The notes under the pieces were generated by a model. The model ran no database searches. It saw nothing but the letters and a program-made list of their open reading frames with translations, and was not told the DNA's origin. From NCBI GenBank assembly GCA_965214635.1, contig OZ243964.1, forward strand, positions 620,001 through 684,000: DNA of 64,000 nt, in the 5' to 3' direction. Below, piece by piece: positions 9,325 through 18,482 of the stretch. Origin of the DNA: Bin90 sp965214635 (GTDB taxonomy: Bacteria > Chloroflexota > Dehalococcoidia > Lucifugimonadales > JADFKI01). The position numbers and the translations under genes are program-made. Numbering within the stretch: position 1 is the stretch's first letter; each line of letters starts with the position of its first letter.

Positions 9325-10968
9325 ATGTACTCAGACGGATTCCACAAAGCCCAACTTTACCGCCAACACAGCAGCGCAGACTCCATCCATGTTGTACCAG
9401 CCCAAGAGGTCTACAGCTGGCTCAAAGCGGACAGCCACAAGCAGTTCGCCCTCATAGATGTGCGCGAGCCGGGCGAGTACAACAACGCACACATACCCGG
9501 CGCAACCCTCATCCCCCGCCGCGACATCGAGTACCGCATTGCGGACGCCGTGCCGCACAAGGGGACGCATGTCGTTCTGTGCGACGATGACATGTTCCGC
9601 GCAGTCCTCGCGTCCATTACCCTGAGCGAACTCGGCTATCGCAGGGTAAGCGTCCTGCAAGGCGGCATCAACCATTGGGTTACCGAAGACCTGCCGACCG
9701 AATGGGGCGTGAATGTGCCTAGCAAGGACTTCGGCGAGCGCGTGGAGGTGGAGCACGCCGTCCCCGAGATAGACGCTGTGGAACTGCATCGGCGCATAGA
9801 GCGCGGCGACGAACTCGTCATCTTGGACACGCGCACGCCGGAAGAGTACGCTCGCCTGTGCATCCCCGGCGGGCGCAGCGTTCCCGGTGCAGAGCTGGCG
9901 CTCCGCATCACCGACATCGTCAAGCCGATGAGCGCAGACGCCACCGTGGTCATCAACTGCGCAGGGCGCACACGCAGCATCATCGGCACGCGCGTCTTGC
10001 AGCGAATGGGACTAACGAATGTGGTAGGGCTGAAGAACGGCACTGCGGGTTGGCGGCTAGCCGGCTTCGAGTTGGAAGCAGGCGCAGACCGACTTGTGAT
10101 GCCGCAGCCATCGCCCGAGAGCGTCGCCTCCGCCGAAGCATATGCCGACCGCATATCAGCCGAAGACGGCGTACAGTATCTGCACATACCGCAGCTAAAA
10201 GAGATGATGCAGCGCCGCGACACCGAGCCTATGTATCTTGTCGATGTTCGCACACAGGAAGAGTACGAGGATGGGCACATTCCCGGCTTCCAATGGTTCC
10301 CGGGCGGGCAAGCCGTGCAGCGGTCAGACGACCTCGCCGTGGTGAAGAACTGCCCCATCGTGTTCTGCTGCGACGGGCGCGCCCGCGCCGCCATCACCGC
10401 ATCGTGGTATCGGCAGATGGGGCATCCCCAAGTCTACGCCGTGCATGGCGGCACAGCCCAATGGCATCGGCTTGGAAATGCCTTGCAGACAGGTCATCCC
10501 CAAGCCCTGCCACTGGGCATCGACGCAGCCCGATCCAAGGTGCGAATGCTATCCCCGCAGCAGGTTCGCACCGCATCCGAAAGCGCAACCCTAATTTTCG
10601 TGGACACGAGCCAAGACTTCGCATCAGCGCACATCCCGGGTTCGCACTGGGTCCCGCGCGGTTGGCTGGAATCCCAAATATCAGACGCAGCGCCCGACAA
10701 GTCTGCGCCCATCATCGTAACTTGCAGCGACGGAGAGCGCTCCACCTTCGCAGGCGCAGCCCTCGTGGACGGCGGCTACACCGATGTGGCAGTGCTGGCG
10801 GGCGGCATCGCAGCTTGGCAAAAAGCCGACCACCCCATAGAGCGCGGGCTGACAGGCGTAATGTCCACGCCCAGCGATGTAGTGCCCGCCGGCACAGAGC
10901 GCAGCTACGCCGACATGATGAACTACCTCCGCTGGGAAATAGCGCTGGGCGACAAGTACCAACCCTAA
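9325..10968 (+). CDS. Four-domain rhodanese-like sulfurtransferase
   Basis: 547 residues built of four consecutive rhodanese domains (about 20-130, 145-255, 285-390, 405-510). Each has its entry motif (LIDVREPGEYNNAHIPG; LDTRTPEEYARLCIPGG; LVDVRTQEEYEDGHIPG; FVDTSQDFASAHIPG). Each also keeps a cysteine loop that can carry persulfide: CDDDMFR, CAGRTR, CDGRAR and CSDGER. A Cys at all four sites is notable because multi-domain rhodaneses usually keep only one. Rhodaneses move sulfane sulfur between thiols. Following the thiol dioxygenase-like gene by 168 bases on the same strand suggests shared use of thiol sulfur. The start ATG has GGGTGAG just upstream. Confidence 0.88.
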   Translation: MYSDGFHKAQLYRQHSSADSIHVVPAQEVYSWLKADSHKQFALIDVREPGEYNNAHIPGATLIPRRDIEYRIADAVPHKGTHVVLCDDDMFRAVLASITLSELGYRRVSVLQGGINHWVTEDLPTEWGVNVPSKDFGERVEVEHAVPEIDAVELHRRIERGDELVILDTRTPEEYARLCIPGGRSVPGAELALRITDIVKPMSADATVVINCAGRTRSIIGTRVLQRMGLTNVVGLKNGTAGWRLAGFELEAGADRLVMPQPSPESVASAEAYADRISAEDGVQYLHIPQLKEMMQRRDTEPMYLVDVRTQEEYEDGHIPGFQWFPGGQAVQRSDDLAVVKNCPIVFCCDGRARAAITASWYRQMGHPQVYAVHGGTAQWHRLGNALQTGHPQALPLGIDAARSKVRMLSPQQVRTASESATLIFVDTSQDFASAHIPGSHWVPRGWLESQISDAAPDKSAPIIVTCSDGERSTFAGAALVDGGYTDVAVLAGGIAAWQKADHPIERGLTGVMSTPSDVVPAGTERSYADMMNYLRWEIALGDKYQP

Positions 10969-11074
10969 AGCCTGCGATGCCACTGCGAAGCACACGCCCA
11001 CTGCCGCACTCCCCGCTGCCGACGGGTCAGAATGGGATAGCGTTTCCATACGCTTATCTTTTGGAGGCGAGCAT

Positions 11075-11083
11075 TGTTATAAT
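11075..11083 (+). promoter_or_regulatory. Extended -10 promoter for the Uma2 gene
   Basis: TGTTATAAT fits a consensus extended -10 element (TGnTATAAT), 52 bases before the ATG at 11135. No good -35 hexamer precedes it, as is usual for extended -10 promoters. Confidence 0.5.
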
Positions 11084-11134
11084 GACACCACGAAGCTCCG
11101 CAGCACAGTCATACCAAGCCGCAGAGGTCCCTCA

Positions 11135-11890
11135 ATGACCACCGCCGACACCCGCATCACGAAGTTACGCATATCAGATGACTTCCGTCTGCCCGACCCG
11201 CCATGGCAACCCGATAATATGACACTCTTCAAGCATCTAGCAGCTACTGGTAATGCCCATCATGTCGCCCAACACCTAGGCTACCCGAAAACCACAATAG
11301 TAACCGGCAATCACTATCTGGTCACGCATCTCATCCAGAACATAACTGGCAGCCACTACCCCGATCTGCTGATAGCCTTTAATGCGGACCCAGTAGCGCA
11401 TCACCAACGCAACGGCTACATCATCGCAGAGCAGGGTAAGCCCCCAGACTTTGTACTGGAGATAGCCTCACCCCATACCGGACACATTGACACCGGAGAA
11501 AAGCGGGAAGCCTATGTGGCGTTAGGGATTCCAGAGTACTGGCGATTTGATGAAACCGGTCTGTCCCACGGTACAAAGCTGGCTGGCGACCGACTAGTGA
11601 ACGGCAAGTACGAACCCATAGCCATTACCGAATTGGCGGCTGGCTCGCTACAGGGATACAGTGCCGTACTGAACCTGTACCTGCGTTGGGAGAACGGTGA
11701 GCTAGGATGGTACGACCCTGCGACGGGACAGCACATCCCCACATTTGACAGCGAGCGCATTCGCGCAGACCGGGAACGGGACGCCCGCCTCCAAGCCGAA
11801 GCGCGCATACAGGAACGGAACGCTCGCCTCCAAGCCGAAGCCCGCATACGGGAGCTGGAAGCTGAACTCCGCCGACTCCAGAACGGCTGA
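11135..11890 (+). CDS. Uma2 family (DUF820) putative endonuclease
   Basis: 251 residues. The core matches Uma2: PDLLIAFNADP, PPDFVLEIASPHT (the Asp and Glu-Ile-Ala positions of the PD-(D/E)xK site), KREAYVALGIPEYWRFD (the conserved Lys-x-x-x-Tyr and EYW) and GYSAVLNLYLRWENGELGWYDP. The C-terminal 50 residues are charged repeats (RDARLQAEARIQERNARLQ) that form a coiled coil, common at the end of this family. Uma2 proteins have a nuclease-like fold, are abundant in Chloroflexi and cyanobacteria, and have no settled role. The gene stands alone, followed by an IS-end remnant. Confidence 0.85.
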   Translation: MTTADTRITKLRISDDFRLPDPPWQPDNMTLFKHLAATGNAHHVAQHLGYPKTTIVTGNHYLVTHLIQNITGSHYPDLLIAFNADPVAHHQRNGYIIAEQGKPPDFVLEIASPHTGHIDTGEKREAYVALGIPEYWRFDETGLSHGTKLAGDRLVNGKYEPIAITELAAGSLQGYSAVLNLYLRWENGELGWYDPATGQHIPTFDSERIRADRERDARLQAEARIQERNARLQAEARIRELEAELRRLQNG

Positions 11891-11948
11891 CATTGCAGGC
11901 ATCGGCGTCACCAGCCTGAACACACGGGCGTTTTCAGAATCACCCAAT

Positions 11949-12005
11949 ATGATGATGGCTTATGCCTCATCCTATCGCTTCGACCACCTCAATGGAAACG
12001 CTACC
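11949..12005 (-). mobile_element. Solo terminal end of the 41.5-kb IS family
   Basis: Read on the minus strand, this segment starts GGTAGCGTTTCCATT and continues with AGGTGGTCGA and later GATGAGGCATAAGCCAT. It follows the left end of the intact IS at 41,455 for about 55 bases, with small differences, and then stops. No transposase or opposite end is nearby, so it is a decayed remnant. Confidence 0.7.
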
Positions 12006-12111
12006 CGCTACCATGGGCTATTGATTAGCGATTATGACAATAGTACAATTCTTCATTGCAAATGGTTTCCAAACTTGTAAGGTCACACTAAGATAGGGTC
12101 GCATCATCGTA

Positions 12112-12186
12112 ATGTTCACATCTCTCTTCCGCTTGTTACCCCCCCCCCCCCCCCCCCCCCCCCGACTCTGCGTGGTGGACTGCTAA
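12112..12186 (+). CDS. Short leader frame containing poly-C tract
   Basis: An ATG at 12112 opens a frame that reads MFTSLFRLL, then eight prolines from the C-tract, then RLCVVDC and a TAA at 12184-12186. The stop overlaps the LRR start codon as TAATG. With 25 C the frame ends exactly there, which could allow translational coupling. With 26 C, or 23, it would fuse in frame to the LRR protein. There is no strong ribosome site before this ATG, so its translation is uncertain. Copy 2 has the same arrangement. Confidence 0.35.
   Translation: MFTSLFRLLPPPPPPPPRLCVVDC
12139..12163 (+). repeat. 25-nt poly-C homopolymer
   Basis: An uninterrupted run of 25 C ending 22 bases before the LRR start codon. 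Tracts of this length slip readily during replication. The matching tract before the other LRR copy is 27 long. Exact length may be affected by sequencing error. Confidence 0.85.
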
Positions 12187-13829
12187 TGTCCATCTCAAGG
12201 CATCTACTTTTAGCCGTAAAGATCCTAGCGATTGTCGCAATCACCGCCTTCCTGTTTGTAGAAGGGCTTGCCGACTCCCAAATCCGGGTGGCTGAGGCGC
12301 AGGATGTTATGGGAGACCGTGCAGCGCTAGTCGCACTGTACAACTCCACCGCCGGCGATAATTGGAGCAACAACACCAACTGGAACAGCAACGAGCCGCT
12401 GGGAGACTGGCACGGTGTTACCACCGACAACAATGGCCGCGTTACTAGGGTAAATATCCGCCAAAATAATCTGCGCGGAACCATACCCTCTGAGCTGGGC
12501 AACCTGAGTAGCCTGACCGGTCTGTACCTCGGCAGAAACTTACTGTCGGGAACCATACCCTCTGAGCTAGGCAACCTGAGCAACCTGAACGCTCTAGACC
12601 TTGAGGGTGCATTTACCCTAGAGGTCGAAAAGGTTTCTGGACTAACGGGATCCATACCGCCCGAGCTGGGCAACCTAAGCAAACTGCAGGAGCAACTGGA
12701 TCTCAGCCGCAATAAGCTGACGGGGTCCATACCGCCCGAGCTGGGCAACCTGACCCGCCTAGAAAACTTGTGGATTCAAGACAACCAGCTGACAGGAACT
12801 ATACCTGCCAATTTGGGTAACATGAGCAGCCTAGAACAATTGTGGATTCAAGACAACCAGCTGACAGGAACTATACCTGCCAATTTGGGCAGCCTAAGCA
12901 GCCTGACGCAAATGCGCATGCATATCAACGCATTGTCCGGGCAGCTTCCGTACAGATTCACCGGGCTTTCAGCACTGGAACTGTTATACTTCAGTACCAA
13001 CGCGGGGCTTTGTGCGCCGCTGGATAGTGACTTCCAAGCATGGATCCAGAATCTGGACGACAGGGGTGATGGCGATAACTGCCCGCCGACCACGATTCAG
13101 TCCGGCACAGCTACGCCAGTGGTGGGCGAGCCAGTTACCGTGAGGTTGACTTCTCGGGAAGCTTACCTAGCACGCATTCAGGCAACGCTGGAAGAACATA
13201 CCAACGACTCCTGCATTGGCTACGACACATCGGGCGATCGTGCGAGCATCACCATTCCCACATGGACTTGGGAGCGTGCCGATGCTGACAGTAACAACAA
13301 TCTCGCCCCCGACGACTCCACATGGGCGTCGGTTACAGCCGGGCAGCACCCCAACGCCAGCTACATCTACCTGCCCCAATCCGGGGATGTGGGCAAGTTC
13401 CTGCGTGCCAGCCTGACCTACGGCAACCCCAGCACGACGGTAACCACCGCAGCTATCGGGCCGATAGAGGCATCCAACGGTGTGGCAAGCGGCGACATAG
13501 TTGCCGCCAACGCTCCCACCGGCACGCTACAGGTCGGCAACACCTTGAATGTGAGCTTGCCTGACGCCGCCAACGCCGAGCGTTCCAACGGCGCAATCAA
13601 CCCTCACCCAGAGCGCTGGCAGTGGGAGCGATCAGACGACGGCAGCTCGGGTTGGACTAATGTTACGCCATACGACAATTGCGGCAGCCCCGACTCCGAA
13701 TACCCGTTAACTTCCGAAGACGAGGGCAAACATCAGCGCGCATATGTCTACTACAACGACGACAGCAGTGGCAGCAGCGTCCTCAAGCGAGGCGAAGCCG
13801 CGGCAGTCGGCCCAGTGGCAGCCGAGTAG
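12186..13829 (+). CDS. Secreted plant-type leucine-rich-repeat protein, copy 1
   Basis: 547 residues. A signal peptide or anchor (about 6-30, HLLLAVKILAIVAITAFLF) precedes the N-terminal cap ALVALYNSTAGDNWSNNTNW (about 46-65). Seven or so LRRs of the plant-type pattern LxxLxLxxNxLTGxIPxELGNLS follow to about 275. The second half (about 295-545) holds two Ig-like modules, each with a W(T/Q)WER core and an (A/L)xVTAG or TNVTP turn. Such proteins are taken to be cell-surface binding or adhesion proteins. The start ATG overlaps the stop of a short upstream frame that contains a poly-C tract, so expression may be phase variable. A second copy with a mutated start codon lies at 35,660 on the other strand. 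Confidence 0.85.
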   Translation: MSISRHLLLAVKILAIVAITAFLFVEGLADSQIRVAEAQDVMGDRAALVALYNSTAGDNWSNNTNWNSNEPLGDWHGVTTDNNGRVTRVNIRQNNLRGTIPSELGNLSSLTGLYLGRNLLSGTIPSELGNLSNLNALDLEGAFTLEVEKVSGLTGSIPPELGNLSKLQEQLDLSRNKLTGSIPPELGNLTRLENLWIQDNQLTGTIPANLGNMSSLEQLWIQDNQLTGTIPANLGSLSSLTQMRMHINALSGQLPYRFTGLSALELLYFSTNAGLCAPLDSDFQAWIQNLDDRGDGDNCPPTTIQSGTATPVVGEPVTVRLTSREAYLARIQATLEEHTNDSCIGYDTSGDRASITIPTWTWERADADSNNNLAPDDSTWASVTAGQHPNASYIYLPQSGDVGKFLRASLTYGNPSTTVTTAAIGPIEASNGVASGDIVAANAPTGTLQVGNTLNVSLPDAANAERSNGAINPHPERWQWERSDDGSSGWTNVTPYDNCGSPDSEYPLTSEDEGKHQRAYVYYNDDSSGSSVLKRGEAAAVGPVAAE

Positions 13830-13911
13830 CGACGCCCACCGGAACAGCGTCTAGGAAGGAACCGTCGCGAAATTCAGAGCAACTTCGCACGCCTCGCTGC
13901 CAGCTGGTGGC

Positions 13912-14391
13912 TCACCAACTAACGCCGGCGAACTTCCCAGCGCAGTACACGAGCGGCTCGCCGTCATGGAAATCTATCTCTTCCACTTGACCGATGAAGA
14001 TGGTGTGATCGCCCGCAACATGCTCGTTCACCACACGGCAATCCATAGAGGCGATGCTACCGTCTATGAAGGCGCTGCCGCTCTCGGTGAAGCGAAAGCA
14101 TATGTCCAAATCGGGGCTGCGGCGCTCTGCCGGGCTGGCGTAATGCGCTGCAATGGTCTGCTGATGCGCATTCAGGATATTGATGGCAAACCGCCCTGCC
14201 TGCTTGATGAGCGGATATGAGTTGCGCTCATGCCCCACGCACACCAGCACCAGCAGCGGGTCCAGCGACACCGAGTTGATGCCATTCGCCGCCATGCCGT
14301 GTACGCTGCCGTCAGGCTCTATGGATGTAACCACGGACACGCCCGTGGGATACTTGCCCCACGCCTGCCGAAATGTCTCCTGAGCGTCCAT
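13912..14391 (-). CDS. Flavin reductase-like FMN-binding split-barrel protein
   Basis: 159 residues of the flavin reductase domain family (HpaC/RutF type). Landmarks are the opening YPTGVSVVTSIEPDGSVHGMAAN, the SLDPLLVLVCVGHERNSY strand-loop, FAINILNA, and the C-terminal H-containing strand TIFIGQVEEIDFHDGEPLVY. These enzymes reduce FMN or FAD with NAD(P)H for a partner monooxygenase. No monooxygenase gene is adjacent. The start is the ATG at 14391 with AGGTGA 6 bases before it. A start five codons earlier is possible. Confidence 0.85.
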   Translation of the reverse strand: MDAQETFRQAWGKYPTGVSVVTSIEPDGSVHGMAANGINSVSLDPLLVLVCVGHERNSYPLIKQAGRFAINILNAHQQTIAAHYASPAERRSPDLDICFRFTESGSAFIDGSIASMDCRVVNEHVAGDHTIFIGQVEEIDFHDGEPLVYCAGKFAGVSW

Positions 14392-14641
14392 GCCTTCACC
14401 TCGCAAATCTCATTGGCGCTTGCCTGCTCCACATTCCTCGTCCTCGCATCCCTTCCCTCTTACGGCTAATTGCGAGCCATGTCTGCGGACAAGCTTATCC
14501 CTGCGATTATAAATTGCCCCGCCGAATAATTAAAGACCTATCCCAACTCGGTATCCCCTATCAGCATTGCAAAAAACGACAAAATCCCTCGGCGCCCGCG
14601 TTAGCAGTGAACCGAGGGAACTTTGGCGTCAACCGCTGCGC

Positions 14642-15649
14642 TTACAGCACATGGTAGAGCAGCAGATGCTCGCGCAGCACATCGTTTGCGAAGTCGTTCT
14701 CTTCGTCGCGCAGGACGGAGTGGATGTGATTGGCGTCGTTTTGGCGGTTGTCATACTCGACGACGAAGTTGCCGCCGTGAATGCGATAGTAATGCTTGGT
14801 GAAGCGCTCTGTGCCGCCGCCCCAAGCGAAGTAGAAATCGTCCAACCCACGCTCACGGATGGCGTCCATCTTGTCCTGCGCCACATCGTCGCGGATGGTG
14901 GACACATACTCGCCGATGATGGTCATCATCATTTCGCGCTGAGTGCCGTTCATCTGCGAGCCGGGCAAGCCCTCTTCCTGCGGGAAGACGGCGCGGGACG
15001 AGTTGTATGTCAGGATGTCATACGGCGCTTCTGGGTATATGACGGCGCGCCGCTGCTGCTCCGAGCTTAGCCCATTGACCAGCTCCAATGCAAGGTCTTC
15101 GCGGTCGCCTAGAATACGCAAGCCCTTCTCTGGGCCGTCCGGCACCTCGGCTGGGTTTGCGCCGAAGAAGAACGGCGTGGTCGAGATAACCTTGTCGCCC
15201 CAGATGCTGTAGTGCAGCGACACATGGTGCCCCTCGACGCGCCAAGCCCAAGGCCCATCTGCGCCGCCCGGCTCGCCAAACACCGTGAAGTAGTATAGCT
15301 CAGGGTCGCGCCGGAAGCTTATCACACCGGCATCGTTTTCTATCTTGCCGAGGATGGTCTCGTGGTCGATTATCTGCACCGCCTGCTTGTAAGCGCGCGG
15401 CGTAAGACCGCTCTCCATGACGGCGTAGGCGAGCTTGCGCTGGTTGTCGTCCATGTCGCGCAAGGCTAGGCCGTGCCGATTGAGCGGCGGGTAATACCAG
15501 AAGACGCGCTCACCGTCCATGTAGTCGTAGGTGGCTTTGGCGCGCTGCTCGTCGGATAGGCTGGCGAGCCATTCGGATGCCGCCTGCGCCATCTGCGCCG
15601 CCGCCTGCGGATGGGCATGCCCATTGGAATGAGTGTGTTCGGCTGCCAT
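14642..15649 (-). CDS. DUF3500 family protein
   Basis: 335 residues matching DUF3500 over the full length. Features are a His-rich N-terminus (HTHSNGHAH), the conserved WYYPPLNRHGLALRDMDDNQ block, YYFTVFGEPG, WAWRVEGHHVSLHYS, TPFFFGANPA, and the C-terminal FYFAWGGGTERFTKHYYRIHG. The many conserved His, Glu and Trp suggest an active site, but the family function is unknown. AAAGGAG lies 6 bases before the ATG. It is the first gene of a minus-strand group here and is not clearly linked to its neighbours. Confidence 0.85.
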   Translation of the reverse strand: MAAEHTHSNGHAHPQAAAQMAQAASEWLASLSDEQRAKATYDYMDGERVFWYYPPLNRHGLALRDMDDNQRKLAYAVMESGLTPRAYKQAVQIIDHETILGKIENDAGVISFRRDPELYYFTVFGEPGGADGPWAWRVEGHHVSLHYSIWGDKVISTTPFFFGANPAEVPDGPEKGLRILGDREDLALELVNGLSSEQQRRAVIYPEAPYDILTYNSSRAVFPQEEGLPGSQMNGTQREMMMTIIGEYVSTIRDDVAQDKMDAIRERGLDDFYFAWGGGTERFTKHYYRIHGGNFVVEYDNRQNDANHIHSVLRDEENDFANDVLREHLLLYHVL

Positions 15650-15812
15650 GTGTGCTCCTTTCGGTCTAATGTACTTGGCATTTCAAGTAATTGTAATATA
15701 TCACGATTTAGGGAGGCTATTCCCATCATCCTTTGGCATTGACCTGCGTAAACTCGGGCGCAGCAACTGCTTCCCAGCGCCGCCGCACACGCAGCGGACT
15801 CACGCCCCCCAT

Positions 15813-16763
15813 CTATCCCGCAAGCACCAGCTTTTGTAGCGTGCGGAGGTCGGCGGGAGGGGTTTCGTCGGAGTTACTAATGTTGGTGTGCGCCACTTCG
15901 CCGACATAGATGCTGCGCTCGGAGTCGATGCAGATGCCGTGCGGCGATATGAACTGCCCGTCTTCTAGCCCATATCCGCTGCCGAGCCGGGCAAGCGTGT
16001 TGCCGCGCCTGTCGAGCACCGACACACGCGGCCCGATGTTGGGCACATTGCGATGCACCGCCATCCCCCAGCCAAGCTCTCCCACATAGATGTGCTGCTG
16101 CGCCGAGATGTACAGCGCGCATGGGCGATGCACATTCGGCCACTGTTCCTCGAACCTGCCTTTGGAGTCGAATATCTGAACGCGGTGGTTCTCGCGGTCC
16201 GCCACATACACATATCCATCGGCGTCAGTAACGATGTTGTGGACAATGCTGAACTCGCCGGGATCCGTACCGGGCGCGCCCCATGAGAAGAGCAGCCTGC
16301 CATCGGGGGAATACTTATGAACGCGGGAGTTGGCATAGCCATCAGAGACATAGATGTCGCCAGTCTTAGGGTCGGTAGCAGTATGTGTGCAGCGGTTAAA
16401 AGGCTCGCCGCTGAACGCAGGTGCGGGTTCGCCGGGCAGCCCGAGCGTCATCAGGACTTCGCCGTCCAGTGTGCATTGGCGCACGGTGTGGTCGCCGTCA
16501 TCCGTGCAGTAGAGCGTATCGTCAGGGCCAAGGCTGACACCGTGAGCGCGCGTGAACAAGCCCTCCCCCCAAGAGCGCAGGAAGTGTCCCTCACTGTCGA
16601 ACACAATCATCGGGTGCTCGCCGCGGTTGAACACATACACATTGTCGTGGTCGTCCACCGTTACGGCTGCCACTTCGCGCCAATGGAAACCCGACGGCAG
16701 CGTGTGCCAGTTCGCTTCTACACGGTACTTGAAATCCCCACTACCCATAATCGCATCGGTCAT
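15813..16763 (-). CDS. NHL-repeat protein, peptidyl-amidating-lyase-like
   Basis: 316 residues of repeated NHL blades, for example DVYVF, DIYVSDGYANSRVHKYSPDG, and YVYVADRENHRVQIFDSKG. The arrangement (HGVSLGPDDTLYCTDDGDHTVRQ, then the SDGYANSRV blade, then SPHGICIDSERSIYVGEV) resembles the peptidylglycine alpha-hydroxyglycine lyase-like propellers common in environmental Chloroflexi and Proteobacteria. In those, His and Asp residues inside the propeller bind zinc. Lyase activity is inferred. The ATG at 16763 is chosen because GGGGAG lies 7-8 bases upstream. A longer form could begin at 16838. Confidence 0.75.
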   Translation of the reverse strand: MTDAIMGSGDFKYRVEANWHTLPSGFHWREVAAVTVDDHDNVYVFNRGEHPMIVFDSEGHFLRSWGEGLFTRAHGVSLGPDDTLYCTDDGDHTVRQCTLDGEVLMTLGLPGEPAPAFSGEPFNRCTHTATDPKTGDIYVSDGYANSRVHKYSPDGRLLFSWGAPGTDPGEFSIVHNIVTDADGYVYVADRENHRVQIFDSKGRFEEQWPNVHRPCALYISAQQHIYVGELGWGMAVHRNVPNIGPRVSVLDRRGNTLARLGSGYGLEDGQFISPHGICIDSERSIYVGEVAHTNISNSDETPPADLRTLQKLVLAG

Positions 16764-17112
16764 AATAGCACTCCCCATGTTCACTATAACGCCGCACGCC
16801 GCTGTCGCCTGCTGTGCTCGTGCCGGATGCACACGCAAATCGACACTGCGCCTATGGTAACGCTTTCAGAGCGATTTGGCTAATCGGCAGGCATCCCCAG
16901 TCCCAAGCCCATTCGACATGCCTGTCGATGCAAGGATACGGTCGACCTACTAAAGACCGCCCTACCCTTATCCATCCACATACTGTGCATGTATGGGCAA
17001 CGCTCATCACGATGACAAATGACGCACACCGCCCGGATGTTGCAGTGATTATACACAGAAAAAGCTGCGGTCTTCACCACCCCTTTTAGGGGGGGGGTCG
17101 GTAATAAGCGTG
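16764..17112. other. Intergenic stretch with G9 run
   Basis: A 349-base gap between two minus-strand genes. Just after the fabF stop there is a CCCC-TTTTA-GGGG(G9) element at 17079-17097 that could fold as a short hairpin and act as a terminator. Nothing else was recognised. Confidence 0.4.
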
Positions 17113-18360
17113 CTACTCGGCGAAGCGTGTAAACACCACGCAGGCATTTTGCCCACCGAATCCGAAGCTGTTGGACAGCACTGCGTCCACACGCTGCTCA
17201 CGCGCCTTGTTCGGCACATAGTCTAGGTCGCAGTTCGGGTCGGGCGTCTCATAGTTGATGGTGGGATGAATGCGATTGTGCACGATGGACTGCACACACG
17301 CCACCGCCTCCAACGCACCCGCACCACCCAGCGCATGCCCTATCATCGACTTCGTGGAGCTGATAGGCACACCATACGCTGCATCACCGAAAACCGTCTT
17401 TATCGCCAGCGTCTCCACTAGGTCGTTCTTGGGAGTGGATGTGCCATGTGCATTGATGTAGTCGATGTCGGAAGGTTGCAAGCTAGCATCGGCGATAGCC
17501 CAGCGCATGGCGCGCGCTGCGCCAGAGCCGTCTTCGTCCGGCTGTACGGCATGAAATGCGTCCGACGACACGCCGTATCCCGCGACCTCAGCGAGTATGT
17601 TTGCGCCCCTGTCTAGGGCGTGCTGCATGCTCTCGAGGATTAGCACCCCAGCGCCCTCGGACGGCACAAAGCCGTCGCGTTCAGCGTCAAACGGGCAGCT
17701 CGCCTTTTCGGGCGCAACCTCTCTGCGGCTGAGCGCTTTGATGACATTGAACCCGCCCAGCCCGAGTTGGCATATCCCCGCCTCGCAGCCGCCGCTGAGT
17801 ACCACATCTGCGGCGCCCCGCCGTATAGCCTCCGCCGCCTCGCCGATGCCCTGCGTCCCGGCGGCGCACGCGGTTATGATGGTAGATGTGTAGCCTTTCA
17901 GCCCGAACAGCCGGCTCACATTCGCCGCCGCCATGTTCGGCAGTATCATCGGGATGAAAAACGGGCTGACGCGCATCCCACCGCGCCTGACGAGTATGCG
18001 CGCGTTATCCTCTGTGTTGGGAAAGCCGCCATTGCCGTTGCCCATCACCACGCCCAAACGCTCCGAGTCCTCCGCAGAAAGGTCGAGAGCTGCGTCCTCG
18101 ATGGCGAGCGCAGCAGCAGCGACAGCCATCTGCGAAAAGCGCGCCATCCGCCTCGACTCGCGCGCATCGATGTACTGTCTCGCATCAAAGTCCGAAGCCT
18201 CACCTGCCACTTTGCACGGGTAGTCCGAAGGATCCACAAGCGTCATCGGACCGATGCCCGACCTGCCCGCAACCAAACTTTCCCAATAGTCGTTCACCGA
18301 CTCACCCAGCGGAGACACTACGCCCATGCCGGTAACAACAACACGATTCCTTGTGTTCAT
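17113..18360 (-). CDS. fabF: Beta-ketoacyl-ACP synthase II (FabF)
   Basis: 415 residues, the usual FabF length. It condenses malonyl-ACP with acyl-ACP in fatty acid elongation. The catalytic triad is visible: Cys in TACAAGTQ (about 165), His in NAHGTST (about 305) and His in MIGHALGGAG (about 342). The C-terminal SNSFGFGGQNACVVF is the standard ending. The start is the ATG at 18360 with GAGGCGAGA upstream; the preceding TTG codon is less likely. There are no acpP or fabG genes nearby, so it may be a stand-alone elongation enzyme. Confidence 0.93.
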   Translation of the reverse strand: MNTRNRVVVTGMGVVSPLGESVNDYWESLVAGRSGIGPMTLVDPSDYPCKVAGEASDFDARQYIDARESRRMARFSQMAVAAAALAIEDAALDLSAEDSERLGVVMGNGNGGFPNTEDNARILVRRGGMRVSPFFIPMILPNMAAANVSRLFGLKGYTSTIITACAAGTQGIGEAAEAIRRGAADVVLSGGCEAGICQLGLGGFNVIKALSRREVAPEKASCPFDAERDGFVPSEGAGVLILESMQHALDRGANILAEVAGYGVSSDAFHAVQPDEDGSGAARAMRWAIADASLQPSDIDYINAHGTSTPKNDLVETLAIKTVFGDAAYGVPISSTKSMIGHALGGAGALEAVACVQSIVHNRIHPTINYETPDPNCDLDYVPNKAREQRVDAVLSNSFGFGGQNACVVFTRFAE

Positions 18361-18482
18361 CAATACATCTCGCCTCTTCAGTATTCAGTAATGAGTAGTC
18401 AGTCAAGTAGGCGGGCGTCATAGGCGTAGAGAGCGCCCGGAGAGCACGGCCGTGCTGCTGCCCTGCTCTGTTAATACCTTAA

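Larger units (their letters stand above)
12020..13829 (+). repeat. 1.8-kb inverted duplication, copy 1
   Basis: This segment is closely repeated on the other strand at 35,660-37,475. Similarity begins about 90 bases before the poly-C tract (CTATTGATTAGC, ACAATAGTACAATT) and runs to the stop codon of the LRR gene. Similarity is near identity in the Ig-like half and lower in the leucine-rich half. The downstream flanks differ. Confidence 0.85.

Noticed and set aside
12116..12748. Long minus-strand frame with a glycine run opposite the LRR gene
   Set aside because: It is a shadow of the LRR gene and its poly-C tract. The same happens at 36,396-37,382.
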